A DNA stretch of 42,186 bases from Rhodosalinus sp046542825 (GTDB lineage Bacteria > Pseudomonadota > Alphaproteobacteria > Rhodobacterales > Rhodobacteraceae), in the NCBI RefSeq assembly GCF_046542825.1, contig NZ_JBKHAQ010000010.1, positions 1 through 42,186 of the forward strand, in the 5' to 3' direction. A program made the translations under genes and the position numbers. Below are positions 14,444 through 22,826 of the stretch, in pieces. The notes under the pieces are model-generated. The model was not told the origin of the DNA and ran no database searches. It saw only the letters and a list, made by a program, of their open reading frames with translations. The first letter of the stretch is position 1. The number at the start of each line of letters is the position of its first letter.

Positions 14444-14479
14444 CGCACCTCCGGCTTCATGGCGCGCCCTCTAGCCCGA

Positions 14480-15109
14480 TCAGAGGCGGCGCGCCACCTC
14501 CGCAGCCAGCGCGCCGATCTCGTCGCGCGCAGGCGTCCTGGGCGCCTCGAGCGCGCCGAGGCCCTGGCCCAGCGTCTCGGCATAGACGACGCGGTGGGCC
14601 AGCGCCGTGTCGGCGACCATCGCCTCGAGCGCGCGGGCCGCCTCGGCCACTTCGGCACCCAGCCGGGTGCCGGCGCGGGCACGGTTCATCACCAGCATCG
14701 CGGGCCTGCCCTCGCGCCGGGCAAGGTCGAGCACGCCTTCGGTCGCCCACAGGTCGACATGCGACGAGGCAACCGGCACCAGCACCAGATCCGCAGCCCT
14801 GAGCCCCGGGCGCAGGTCGCTGTCGGCCTTGGGCGGGGTGTCCACGATGACGAAGTCGTGGCTGCAGGCGAGCTTGCGGGTCTCGTAGCCCACCCCCCAG
14901 GCGGAGGAGGTCGAGAACTCGATGTCCGGCGCCTCCATCCGCTCGATCCGGGTCATGAACCAGCGCCCGAGGCTGCCCTGCGGATCGGTGTCGATCAGCG
15001 CCACCGAATGCCCGGCGCGCGCCCAGGCGACGGCGAGGTTCGCGGCCAGCGTCGTCTTGCCGGAGCCGCCCTTCTGCTGCGCGATGGTGATGATCCGCCC
15101 TTCGGCCAT
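14480..15109 (-). CDS. ParA/MinD-family ATPase
   Basis: The 209-residue protein is a deviant-Walker ATPase: KGGSGKTT at residues 13-20 with the signature lysine, ALIDTDPQGSLGRWF (Walker A' region) and DFVIVDTPPKADSD (Walker B). The size and simple architecture match orphan ParA proteins, not the chromosomal parAB pair, and no ParB gene is adjacent. A role in positioning some cellular cargo is likely; the cargo is unknown. The gene is divergent from the outer-membrane-like gene at 15275, and a CtrA-type site lies between them. Confidence 0.88.
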   Translation of the reverse strand: MAEGRIITIAQQKGGSGKTTLAANLAVAWARAGHSVALIDTDPQGSLGRWFMTRIERMEAPDIEFSTSSAWGVGYETRKLACSHDFVIVDTPPKADSDLRPGLRAADLVLVPVASSHVDLWATEGVLDLARREGRPAMLVMNRARAGTRLGAEVAEAARALEAMVADTALAHRVVYAETLGQGLGALEAPRTPARDEIGALAAEVARRL

Positions 15110-15218
15110 GGCTGCGCCCCCGATGGTGCCGCCGGAGCCGGCGGAGAATGCCGCAGCGCAGCATAACAGGCTGCGGGGCAGAGCGCCAGCGCCTGCACGC
15201 TGGCCGGGCCGGGCTGCG

Positions 15219-15233
15219 TTAAAAATGCGTTAA
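15219..15233 (+). promoter_or_regulatory. CtrA-type box TTAA-N7-TTAA
   Basis: The sequence TTAAAAATGCGTTAA fits TTAA-N7-TTAA, the site of the alphaproteobacterial cell-cycle regulator CtrA. It is also a direct repeat of TGCGTTAA spaced by 11 bases, one helical turn. It lies in the divergent promoter region between the ParA gene (start 15109) and the outer-membrane-like gene (start 15275), 41 bases before the latter. AT-rich stretches are rare in this GC-rich window. Confidence 0.55.
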
Positions 15234-15274
15234 GCCTCCTGCGCCAGAGTCCCCGTGCAGCAGCGGAGGCCGCG

Positions 15275-15913
15275 ATGCGACGCATGATTCTGAGCCTGTG
15301 CCTCGCCGCACTGGCGTGGACGCCGGCCACGGCCGGGCCCTGGCCGCGGGAGGAGGGCCGCGGCTTCGCCGCGCTGGCCTGGCGCGGCGGGGCGCAAGCC
15401 GCGGGAGCCTACACCTCGTTCTATCTCGACTACGGGCTGGGGCCCCGCCTGACCCTCGGGCTCGATGCCGGGCGCGCGCGGGACGGCGGCGGAAAGGCGA
15501 TCCTGTTCATCCAGCGCGCCGGAACCGCGGGCCGCTTCCGGCAGTCCTGGCAGCTGGGCCTCGGCGCAAGGAACCGCGCGGCCGTCCTGACGCCCGGCCT
15601 GTCGCTGGGACTCGGGTTCGGCGATGCGCGGCGCAGCGGCTGGCTGACGGCCGATGCCGTCGCTCCGATCGGAGCGGACGGCGCCACGGACCTGAAGCTT
15701 GACCTGACCGCAGGCCTCTCCCACCCCGACGGCCGCAAGTCGATACTGCAGCTTCAGAGCGGGCGGATGGGCGACGATCTGCCCTTCGCCAAACTGGAGG
15801 CGAGCGTCGCGCTGCCGCTGGGGCGACGCACCTCGCTCACGCTTGGCGCCTTCCGGGGCCTGGGCGACAACGACGAGCGCGGTGTGGCGATCGGCCTCTG
15901 GCAGCGGTTCTGA
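15275..15913 (+). CDS. exported beta-rich protein, probably outer-membrane
   Basis: The 212-residue protein has a signal peptide (MILSLCLAALAWTPATAG). The rest alternates short amphipathic strands: TSFYLDYGLGPRLTLGLDAG, SWQLGLGARNR, LKLDLTAGLSH and TLTLGAFRGLG. It ends in aromatic Trp-Gln-Arg-Phe, the terminal Phe typical of outer-membrane barrels. The function is unknown. The ATG follows GGAGGCC. A CtrA-type box lies upstream, so expression may be cell-cycle linked. Confidence 0.75.
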   Translation: MRRMILSLCLAALAWTPATAGPWPREEGRGFAALAWRGGAQAAGAYTSFYLDYGLGPRLTLGLDAGRARDGGGKAILFIQRAGTAGRFRQSWQLGLGARNRAAVLTPGLSLGLGFGDARRSGWLTADAVAPIGADGATDLKLDLTAGLSHPDGRKSILQLQSGRMGDDLPFAKLEASVALPLGRRTSLTLGAFRGLGDNDERGVAIGLWQRF

Positions 15914-15951
15914 TCTGGCGCCTGATCTCGCCATGCCCTACCCATCCGCAC

Positions 15952-16443
15952 ATGGCGCAATCCCTGATTCTAGAGACCGACGAAGAAGCCCGCACGCTGG
16001 CGCGGCGGCTGATCGACACCGCCCGCCACGGCGCGCTTGCGGTGCGCGACCCCGAGACCGGGCATCCGATGGTGAGCCGCGTGGCGATTGCGACCGACCC
16101 GGAGGGCGCGCCGCTGAGCCTGGTGTCGGACCTCTCGCACCACAGCCGCGCGCTGAAGAGCGACCCGGCGTGTTCGCTGTTGCTGGGCGAGCCGGGGGCG
16201 CGGGGCGATCCGCTGACCCACCCTCGAATCACGCTGATCGCCACCGCGCGATTCCTGCCGCACGGCGACCCGGGCCATGCCGAGCTTGCCGCGCACTACC
16301 TGGCGCAGCACCCCAAGGCGAAGCTCTACATCGGCTTCGGCGACTTCGCGCTGCTGCGCTTCGAGGTATCGCACGCCCTGCTCAACGGCGGCTTCGGAAA
16401 GGCCTATGTTCTGGAGCCCGCCGATCTGACGCCGGGCGCCTGA
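15952..16443 (+). CDS. HugZ/pyridoxamine-phosphate-oxidase-like protein
   Basis: The 163-residue protein has the split-barrel FMN/heme-binding fold. Its marks are ALAVRDPETGHPMVSRVAIA, PLSLVSDLSHHSRALKSDPA, CSLLLGEPG and the C-terminal AKLYIGFGDFALLRFEVSHA. HugZ-type members degrade or bind heme; related PNPOx-like members bind flavin. The sequence does not settle which applies here. It lies 38 bases after the outer-membrane-like gene and may share its transcript. It converges on the beta-helix gene with an 87-bp inverted-repeat element between them. Confidence 0.8.
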   Translation: MAQSLILETDEEARTLARRLIDTARHGALAVRDPETGHPMVSRVAIATDPEGAPLSLVSDLSHHSRALKSDPACSLLLGEPGARGDPLTHPRITLIATARFLPHGDPGHAELAAHYLAQHPKAKLYIGFGDFALLRFEVSHALLNGGFGKAYVLEPADLTPGA

Positions 16444-16474
16444 CCGGGACGGCACTGGCGGGCGACCTGCGTCA

Positions 16475-16561
16475 TTCAATGGTCTTCAAATACCCGTCGC
16501 GACGGTGCCGTCCGCCGGGCGTGCGAACGAAGCCCGGCATGGGTATTTGTGGACCATTGAA
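16475..16561. repeat. 87-bp inverted-repeat element between convergent genes
   Basis: Outer arms of 23 bases (16475-16497 and 16539-16561) pair at 20 of 23 positions; they begin TTCAATGGTC and end in TTCAATGG-like sequence on the other strand. Inside are two smaller hairpins: GACGG-TG-CCGTC (16501-16512) and CCGGGC/GCCCGG (16515-16537). Together they fold into a branched structure. It sits exactly between two convergent genes. It could be a bidirectional terminator, a MITE-like element or a structured RNA. Confidence 0.8.
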
Positions 16562-16592
16562 AACCGGGGCCGTAGCCCGCGCGGACGCCGGT

Positions 16593-18878
16593 TCAGCTGT
16601 CCATCCGCACGGTCACGCTGACCCGGCCGCGCACCGGCTGGGACCAGTTCAGGCGCAGCTGGTCGCGGTCAGGCCCGATCTCGAGGTCGGCATGCGGCAT
16701 CTCGGGCACCGAGACGCCGGCGGCGTTGCGGGTCCGGTCGGTGGGCACCAGCGCGACGATCTCGCGTGCGCGTCCGCGGAATGGCAGCCGTCCCCCGGTG
16801 TCGAGGATCCACGAGGCGGCTTCGCTGTTCTGCGTGTGGCTCAGGCGCAGCGGACAGGCGGCGCGATAGACGACGTTGTGAAAGGTGTTGCCGTCGAAGG
16901 TGACGTCGCGCGTCCGCCCGTAATCGAGGTCGGCAAAGGTGGTGTCCACTCGCTCGACCCGGTCTATGGCGCCACCCACCGCGCGAAACACGTTGCCGCT
17001 GACCGTGAGACCCGTGATCCCGTGCCCCGGTCCGTGCGGTTTGACCACGAGATAGGAGAACCAGGGCGCGACCCCGCCACAGAGGAAGGTGTTGTCGGTC
17101 ATCGACAGCCCCGCGAAGCTGAAGCCGCCGGTATAGGTCGGGTTGGGGTCGCGCTCGTTCGTCCACTCGACGAAGCAGTTGTCGACGTAGTTGCCGGTGA
17201 TCGTGGCGGAGGTGTTGGTGGTCACCAGCGCGATGCCTGCGAGCCGCACGCCGTTGGCCGCCGAATCGCCCTGGAAGAAGTGATTGCCCGAGATGATGCT
17301 GTTCTGCCCGCCGAGGATCGCGAAGTGGCGGAACTGCGTGCAGCGGTTGTTGCGCAGCTTCACGTCGTTGGCGTTGGCGTTGAGCGCCACCGTGGTGCGG
17401 TTCTGCGCCAGCACGTCGCCTTCGCGGGTGATGAACTGGCAGCGGTCCACCAGCAGGCCCTGGCAGCCCTCGCCGATCGAGGTGATGCCACGGTCGCGCG
17501 GGCGGGTGATGAAGCATTCGCGCAGCTGGAAGCCGACGCCCACGGGCGCCAGCATGATGCCGCTGGCCACCGTGTTGCACTGGACCTCGATGTCGGCCAG
17601 CGCGAAGCGGTCGAGCCGGTCGAAGCCGCTGAAATCCAGCATGTACTTGAAGCGGGTGAAGGTGAAGACCTGCGTGCCTTCGGCGTCGTAGAGCGGCTCC
17701 GACAGCGTGAGGTCCCCGGCGGCCACGTTCTTGGAGCGGACGTAGATCTCGCGCCCCACGCCCGCGCCCTCGACCAGCGCGCCGACGGGGATGTTGGCGA
17801 TGTTGGTGACGTTGCTGAGCCGGCGGGGCGCAGATGCCGAATATGTCGCCTGCGAGGTCACGACTTCGGGCTCCCAGACCGTGTCGCCCTCGGCATAGAT
17901 CTGGCCGTTGCGGATCACCCGCCGCTGCGCGAAGCTCGAGCGGTTGGGCACCGCCGCGGCCATGTCGATCGGCCCCGAGATCGAGACGCGCCGCCCGCCC
18001 ATGTCCAGCGATTCGTGATCGGCGTTGTTGAGCAGCGCCTGGAACGCCTTGCGAAAGCCCTGCTCCTCGTCGCCGAAGGCGTCGATATAGACCGGCAAGC
18101 GGAAGTCGCGGGTCAGCGACAGGATCGCGTCGTCGGGCATCGACAGCTGCCCCTCGAAGATCATCGGGCTGTCGAGCGTGACATTCTGCGTCAGCCGCCA
18201 GATGCCCTCGGGCACCAGCACGCGCCGGCCGTTCGCGGCCCGGTCGGCGGCCTCGAAGGCGGCGCTGTCGTCGGTCGTGCCGTCGCCCACGGCACCGAAG
18301 TCGCGCACGTCCACCCAGCTCATCATGTCGCGGTGAAAGACGTGGGTCGCGTCCTCGATCCGCACATCGTCGATGCGCACCACGCCGCCCGAGGGGCCGG
18401 TGAGGTCGAGGCCGAAATGGCCGTAGGCGGGGTCGGTGCCCCAGACCATGTCGACGCCCCTGCGCAGCCCCGGCCCGACAATCGCGCTGATCTCGACGAC
18501 CTCACCGTATTGCGTGAGCGGCACGGTTGGTCCGGTTTCCGTCAGGCCGCCGACGCCCGTGCCATCGGCGCGCGCCGGCCAGCCGGCGATGCGCACCGAC
18601 GGCAGGTTGCCCGACACGGCCTTTACCCGCGCGGTGACGCGCAGGTAGCAGCCTTCAAGCATCGGCGTCTGCCCCATGTAGCGCAGCCGCTGCACGTCAT
18701 CGGCCTTGAGCAGTTCCAGACAGCCGCCGAAGTCCTGGTCGGCGGGGACGAAGGCCGCGTTCGGATCGCCCTCGTAGGTGTCGGTGCCGGGCGTGCCGTT
18801 GCCCTTCGACCATTGCCCCAGACCGTCCGCGAAGGGCGGCGGCATCAGGACCGCGCCCTCGGTGATCGCCTTGTTCAT
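16593..18878 (-). CDS. right-handed beta-helix protein (GH28-related/pectate-lyase superfamily), GTA head-spike-like
   Basis: The 761-residue protein has an N-terminal beta-sandwich region (about 1-180). A beta-helix domain starts with the phage-tailspike-type sequence VDVRDFGAVGDGTTDDSAAF (about 190-209) and continues through many short repeats such as GNYVDN, DNTFLCGG and SGNVFRA. The family is shared by phage tailspikes and polysaccharide-binding proteins. Rhodobacterales carry close relatives that I associate with the GTA head spike GhsB; that link is inference. No signal peptide is visible, which fits a particle component. The ATG at 18878 follows AGAAGGGG. No GTA structural genes are nearby. 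Confidence 0.75.
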   Translation of the reverse strand: MNKAITEGAVLMPPPFADGLGQWSKGNGTPGTDTYEGDPNAAFVPADQDFGGCLELLKADDVQRLRYMGQTPMLEGCYLRVTARVKAVSGNLPSVRIAGWPARADGTGVGGLTETGPTVPLTQYGEVVEISAIVGPGLRRGVDMVWGTDPAYGHFGLDLTGPSGGVVRIDDVRIEDATHVFHRDMMSWVDVRDFGAVGDGTTDDSAAFEAADRAANGRRVLVPEGIWRLTQNVTLDSPMIFEGQLSMPDDAILSLTRDFRLPVYIDAFGDEEQGFRKAFQALLNNADHESLDMGGRRVSISGPIDMAAAVPNRSSFAQRRVIRNGQIYAEGDTVWEPEVVTSQATYSASAPRRLSNVTNIANIPVGALVEGAGVGREIYVRSKNVAAGDLTLSEPLYDAEGTQVFTFTRFKYMLDFSGFDRLDRFALADIEVQCNTVASGIMLAPVGVGFQLRECFITRPRDRGITSIGEGCQGLLVDRCQFITREGDVLAQNRTTVALNANANDVKLRNNRCTQFRHFAILGGQNSIISGNHFFQGDSAANGVRLAGIALVTTNTSATITGNYVDNCFVEWTNERDPNPTYTGGFSFAGLSMTDNTFLCGGVAPWFSYLVVKPHGPGHGITGLTVSGNVFRAVGGAIDRVERVDTTFADLDYGRTRDVTFDGNTFHNVVYRAACPLRLSHTQNSEAASWILDTGGRLPFRGRAREIVALVPTDRTRNAAGVSVPEMPHADLEIGPDRDQLRLNWSQPVRGRVSVTVRMDS

Positions 18879-19003
18879 CGCTTGCCCCTTCTCGCCGCGC
18901 CGGAACCCGCTCCGGATCCTCTCGCTTCGTGGGTAGCGAGCGTGGCTTAACACTCCGCGAGACCACCGGTACGTTGCGTGCGAGGCAAAAGAGGACGAAG
19001 CGG

Positions 19004-19897
19004 ATGCCGTTCAGGCTGAAGGAAACCGATCCCACGCTGGGCGACGCGGTCCGCCGTATCGCGCTGGAACAGGTGCAGCGGGCGCAGCGCGAGGCCTCGG
19101 ACGCCGATCTTGCGCCGGGCCACGCGATCCACCAGATCCGCAAGCGCTGCAAGAAGCTGCGGGGGCTGATCCGCATGGTGCGCCCCGGCTTTCCAGCCTA
19201 CGCGGAAGAAAACGCCGCCATCCGCGACCTTGCGCGCGGCCTGTCCGGCCTGCGCGATCTCGAGGCGCTGATCGAGACGCACGACCGCCTGATGGCGCGC
19301 GACGAGGCCGAGGCAGGGCGCTTCGCCCCGGTCCGCGCGGCGCTGACGCGGCGCAAGCCGGACACGATGGAGCAGGTCGGCGACGACACCCGCACCGCGC
19401 TCGAGGCGCTGGCGCAGCGCATCCCCGGGTGGGAGGTCAGGGGCAAGCCGCGCAAGGCGCTGGAGGGCGGGCTGCGCAAGACCTGGGAGCGCGCGGCCCG
19501 CGCGCATGATGCCTGCCGGCAGGCGCCCACCGCAGAGGCGATGCACGAATGGCGCAAGCGGGTGAAATACCACTGGCACCACTGCCGCATCCTGACGCCG
19601 GTCTGGCCCGGCCCCGTGGGTGCGCGTGCGGAAGAGGCGAAGCGGCTTTCGGACATCCTGGGCGATCATCGCGACCTGGCGCTCTATTCGGACTACCTGG
19701 CATCCGCCGAGGCGCCGAAGCTCTCGCCCGAGGCCGCAACCGATCTTGGGCGGATCGCTGATCGCGCGCTGGCGGAGCTTGAGCGCGAGGCCTTTGCGCT
19801 CGGCGCGCGGTTCTTCGTGGAAAAGCCCAAGCGCGTCGCCGTCCGGCTGGCCGCGTTCTACCGGATCTGGGAGGCAGAGCCGCGGCGCCAGGCATGA
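19004..19897 (+). CDS. CHAD-domain protein
   Basis: The 297-residue all-helical protein has the conserved-histidine pattern of CHAD domains: APGHAIHQIRKRCKKLRGL, EAMHEWRKRVKYHWHHCRIL and LSDILGDHRDLALYSDYL. CHAD domains bind polyphosphate through basic residues and are often found near polyphosphate granules. The ATG at 19004 has GAGGACG upstream; an upstream in-frame ATG at 18929 is less likely. It is divergent from the beta-helix gene. Confidence 0.9.
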   Translation: MPFRLKETDPTLGDAVRRIALEQVQRAQREASDADLAPGHAIHQIRKRCKKLRGLIRMVRPGFPAYAEENAAIRDLARGLSGLRDLEALIETHDRLMARDEAEAGRFAPVRAALTRRKPDTMEQVGDDTRTALEALAQRIPGWEVRGKPRKALEGGLRKTWERAARAHDACRQAPTAEAMHEWRKRVKYHWHHCRILTPVWPGPVGARAEEAKRLSDILGDHRDLALYSDYLASAEAPKLSPEAATDLGRIADRALAELEREAFALGARFFVEKPKRVAVRLAAFYRIWEAEPRRQA

Positions 19898-19909
19898 TGT
19901 CGGCAGGCG

Positions 19910-19934
19910 GGTGCGTGCGAGCACGCACCCTACG
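19910..19934 (-). repeat. solitary REP element
   Basis: On the minus strand, GTAG is followed by a hairpin GGTGCGTGC...GCACGCACC. It lies between the convergent CHAD and DUF4864 genes. It matches the REP sequences that flank the RAYT gene at 28062, about 8 kb away, including the conserved GTAG tetranucleotide. Confidence 0.8.
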
Positions 19935-19943
19935 GACGCCGCG

Positions 19944-20357
19944 TCAGGCCGCGACCTCGGGCGCCTCGAGGATGCGGACGCCGTCGATCTTCCATCCGCC
20001 TTGCCCGTCCGGCTCCATCCTGTAGTCGAGCACATGATTGGCGCCCGCGCCATCGCGGATCAGCACCTTCTGATGCAATGCGCCCTCCCGCTCCTCCAGG
20101 TCGAGGAACCGCACCTCGTCGGGCCGCCAGACCATCGGGTAGCCCTGCCGCACCATGCGCCCGAAGGTCTCGGGCGTGCGAAAGATGCCCTGGATGCCCG
20201 GACTTGCATAGGTGAAGGCGCGCGCGAAATCGTCGGCGAGGAAGGCGTCGATCTGGCTCTGGATCACGTCCCGTATCGCCGGCGCGGCGGCCTCGTCTGC
20301 CCGCAGCGGCACCGCGAGCGCGAGCGTGGCGAGAAGGGCGAGCAGCAGGCGGCGCAT
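19944..20357 (-). CDS. DUF4864 secreted protein
   Basis: The 137-residue protein has a signal peptide (MRRLLLALLATLALAVPLRA). A small SnoaL/NTF2-like DUF4864 domain follows: VIQSQIDAFLADDFARAFTY, PGIQGIFRTPETFGRMVRQG and YRMEPDGQGGWKIDGVRI. Such domains occur in periplasmic proteins of unknown function. AGGAGACC precedes the ATG. It lies downstream of the DUF4336 gene on the same strand. Confidence 0.88.
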   Translation of the reverse strand: MRRLLLALLATLALAVPLRADEAAAPAIRDVIQSQIDAFLADDFARAFTYASPGIQGIFRTPETFGRMVRQGYPMVWRPDEVRFLDLEEREGALHQKVLIRDGAGANHVLDYRMEPDGQGGWKIDGVRILEAPEVAA

Positions 20358-20410
20358 GGGCGGGTCTCCTTCGGCTGACGCAGGGACAGCTAGACCGGTC
20401 GCCGCCAGCG

Positions 20411-21127
20411 TCAAAGCACGCGGGCGAAGGCGCGTTCCAGTTCGCGCACCGCACCCGTCTGGAAGCAGTGCCCATGCGCCAGCACGAGGCGCTCGGGGCG
20501 CCAGGCGATCATCCGCTCGACGCCTGCGCGGAGCTTGGCCTTGTCGAAGGTGGCGGCCATGTCGGGCGGCATCCGGCCCTTCGGATGCGCGATGCCTGCC
20601 AGCCGCACCAGCGGACGCATGAACCAGGGCAGGCGCGCGGGCTCGAAGTTCTCGATCAGGTCGGTCAGGATCAGCGTGCGCGAGGCGCGGTGGAAGAACA
20701 CCGCCTCGCGGTGCACCGCGCTTCCTTCGACGATGAAATGGTCGATCTCGGCCGACCACGGCGCGGGGCCGCCCAGCCCGTGGTCAACCCGCAGCGTCAT
20801 CCCGCGCGAGGCGGCGCGCCCGGCCACGCCCGGCGCGGCCCATGTCTCTGCCTGCGGGCACGCCTCGGCCCAGTCTCCGAGCCAGGCGTAGTGGATCCAG
20901 TTGGGCGCGATCAGGTGGCGGATCGGGCCGATCTCCGCAAGCCTCTCGCACAGTTCCGGCCGCCGCGGGATCGGCGAATGCAGCCAGAGCCCGCCGTCCG
21001 ACAGGCGCACCACGGTCATCCGCGTCGAGAAGGGCATCCCGTAGAAGCGGATCGCGGGTCCGTCCACCAGCCACAGGTCGCACCCGAAGGGCTTGGGCGT
21101 GAAGAGGGGCGGATACCCTCGCGGCAC
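20411..21127 (-). CDS. DUF4336 protein (metallo-beta-lactamase-fold relative)
   Basis: The 238-residue protein matches the DUF4336 type: MTVVRLSDGGLWLHSPIP near the start, IRHLIAPNWIHYAWLGDWAE, ILTDLIENFEP and ERLVLAHGHCFQTG near the end. The layout is that of a metallo-beta-lactamase-like fold in which only part of the usual HxHxDH site is kept. The function is unknown. It starts about 12 bases past the lysS stop on the same strand, so it is probably co-transcribed with it. Confidence 0.82.
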   Translation of the reverse strand: MPRGYPPLFTPKPFGCDLWLVDGPAIRFYGMPFSTRMTVVRLSDGGLWLHSPIPRRPELCERLAEIGPIRHLIAPNWIHYAWLGDWAEACPQAETWAAPGVAGRAASRGMTLRVDHGLGGPAPWSAEIDHFIVEGSAVHREAVFFHRASRTLILTDLIENFEPARLPWFMRPLVRLAGIAHPKGRMPPDMAATFDKAKLRAGVERMIAWRPERLVLAHGHCFQTGAVRELERAFARVL

Positions 21128-21139
21128 CGCCCGCCCCCG

Positions 21140-22714
21140 TCAGACCAGTTCGCCCGCGAGGGCCTTGTCGATCAGCGCCACGGTCTCGGCCACGCCATAG
21201 ACCGCGATGAAGCCGCCGAAGCGCGGCCCCTGCGAGGCCCCCAGCAAAACCTCGTAGAGCGCGCGGAACCAGTCGCGCAGCGGATCGAACCGCTCGCGCC
21301 CGACGGCGTAGACGACCGACTGCAACGCTTCGGCGTCCGCCGCGCCGTCCCATGCGCCGAGCTTGTCGCGCAATTCGGTCAGCGCCTCGCGCTCGAGATC
21401 GGTGGGCGCGCGGTAGACCTTCGCCGGCTTCACGAAGTCGTTGAAGTATCGCACCGCGTAGCCCGCCGCCTGATCCAGGTCCGGGTGGCTTTCGGGGCTG
21501 GCCTCCGGCGCATAGCGGCGGATGAAGCCCCAGAGCACCTCCCTGTCCTCTGCCGAGGAGACCGAGGCGAGGTTGAGCAGCATCGAGAAGGGCACCACCA
21601 TTCCGCTTGTCGGCACGTGGCCCGAATGGATGTGGTAGACCGGGTTTTCCAGCTGCTTTTCCAGCGGCTGGTCGGGGTAGGCGCGCAGCTGCTGGTGATA
21701 TTCGTCCATCGCCTTGGGGATGACGTCGAAATGGAGCCGCTTCGCCGTCTTGGGCTTGAGGAACATGAAATAGCTGAGCGACTCGGTCGAGGCATAGGTC
21801 AGCCATTCGTCGATGGTCAGCCCGTTGCCCTTCGACTTCGAGATCTTCTCGCCGTTCTCGTCGAGGAACAGCTCGTAGGTGAAATGCTCGGGCGGCTTCG
21901 CGCCAAGGATGCGACAGATGCCGTCGTAGACCGGCGTGTTGGTCGAGTGGTCCTTGCCATACATCTCGAAATCCACGCCCAGCGCCGCCCAGCGCGCGCC
22001 GAAGTCGGGCTTCCACTGCAGTTTCACATGGCCGCCGGTCACCGGCACCGTCCACTCGCGCCCGCGCTCGTCGTCGAAGGTGACCGTGCCCTCGCGCGCA
22101 TCCACATGCTTGATCGGCACGTAAAGCACGCGCCCCGTCTCCGGGTGCAGCGGCAGGAAGATCGAATAGGTCTTCTGCCGCTCCTCGCGGAGCGTCTTGA
22201 GCATCAGTTTCATCAGATCGTCGTAGCGCTCGGCGCAGCGCAGCAGGATCTCGTCGAAGGCGCCGGAGCGGTAGAACTCGGTGGCCGAATAAAATTCGTA
22301 CTCGAAGCCGAAGGCGTCGAGGAAGCGGCGCAGCATCGCGTTGTTGTGGTGCCCGAAGCTCTCGTGCGTGCCGAAGGGGTCCGGCACGCTGGTCAGCGGT
22401 TTCTGCAGGTGCTCGCGCAAGCCCTCGGGATCGGGCACGTTCTCGGGCACCTTCCGCATCCCGTCGAGGTCGTCGGAAAAGCAGATCAGCCGCGTCGGGA
22501 TATCCGAGATCCGCTCGAACGCGCGGCGGATCATCGTGGTGCGGGCCACCTCGCCGAAGGTGCCGATATGCGGCAGGCCGGAGGGGCCATAGCCCGTCTC
22601 GAACAGCACATGCCCCTTTTCCGGCGGCCCCTTCTCGTAGCGTTTGAGCACGCGCCGCGCCTCTTCGAAGGGCCATGCCTTCGCGTCCATCGCTGCGTGT
22701 CGCACGTCACTCAT
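21140..22714 (-). CDS. lysS: lysyl-tRNA synthetase, class I
   Basis: The 524-residue enzyme is of the class I (archaeal-type) LysRS found in many alphaproteobacteria, and it charges tRNA-Lys. The class I signatures are PHIG in GPSGLPHIGTFGEVARTT (48-51) and KISKS (290-294, GEKISKSKGNGLT). A further family stretch is MYGKDHSTNTPVYDGICRIL. The C-terminal helical anticodon-binding part is complete. The ATG at 22714 has GGAGGCAACC upstream; a longer frame to 22765 is not supported. Confidence 0.95.
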   Translation of the reverse strand: MSDVRHAAMDAKAWPFEEARRVLKRYEKGPPEKGHVLFETGYGPSGLPHIGTFGEVARTTMIRRAFERISDIPTRLICFSDDLDGMRKVPENVPDPEGLREHLQKPLTSVPDPFGTHESFGHHNNAMLRRFLDAFGFEYEFYSATEFYRSGAFDEILLRCAERYDDLMKLMLKTLREERQKTYSIFLPLHPETGRVLYVPIKHVDAREGTVTFDDERGREWTVPVTGGHVKLQWKPDFGARWAALGVDFEMYGKDHSTNTPVYDGICRILGAKPPEHFTYELFLDENGEKISKSKGNGLTIDEWLTYASTESLSYFMFLKPKTAKRLHFDVIPKAMDEYHQQLRAYPDQPLEKQLENPVYHIHSGHVPTSGMVVPFSMLLNLASVSSAEDREVLWGFIRRYAPEASPESHPDLDQAAGYAVRYFNDFVKPAKVYRAPTDLEREALTELRDKLGAWDGAADAEALQSVVYAVGRERFDPLRDWFRALYEVLLGASQGPRFGGFIAVYGVAETVALIDKALAGELV

Positions 22715-22826
22715 CGGTTGCCTCCGGGGGATGCGGCGCGACCTGGCGCCGCCCGCGCCGCTCACCTATTGCCGGGGCGTCGGACAGTCAATAATGTCGT
22801 CCATGGACATACCCCGGACCCCGAAA

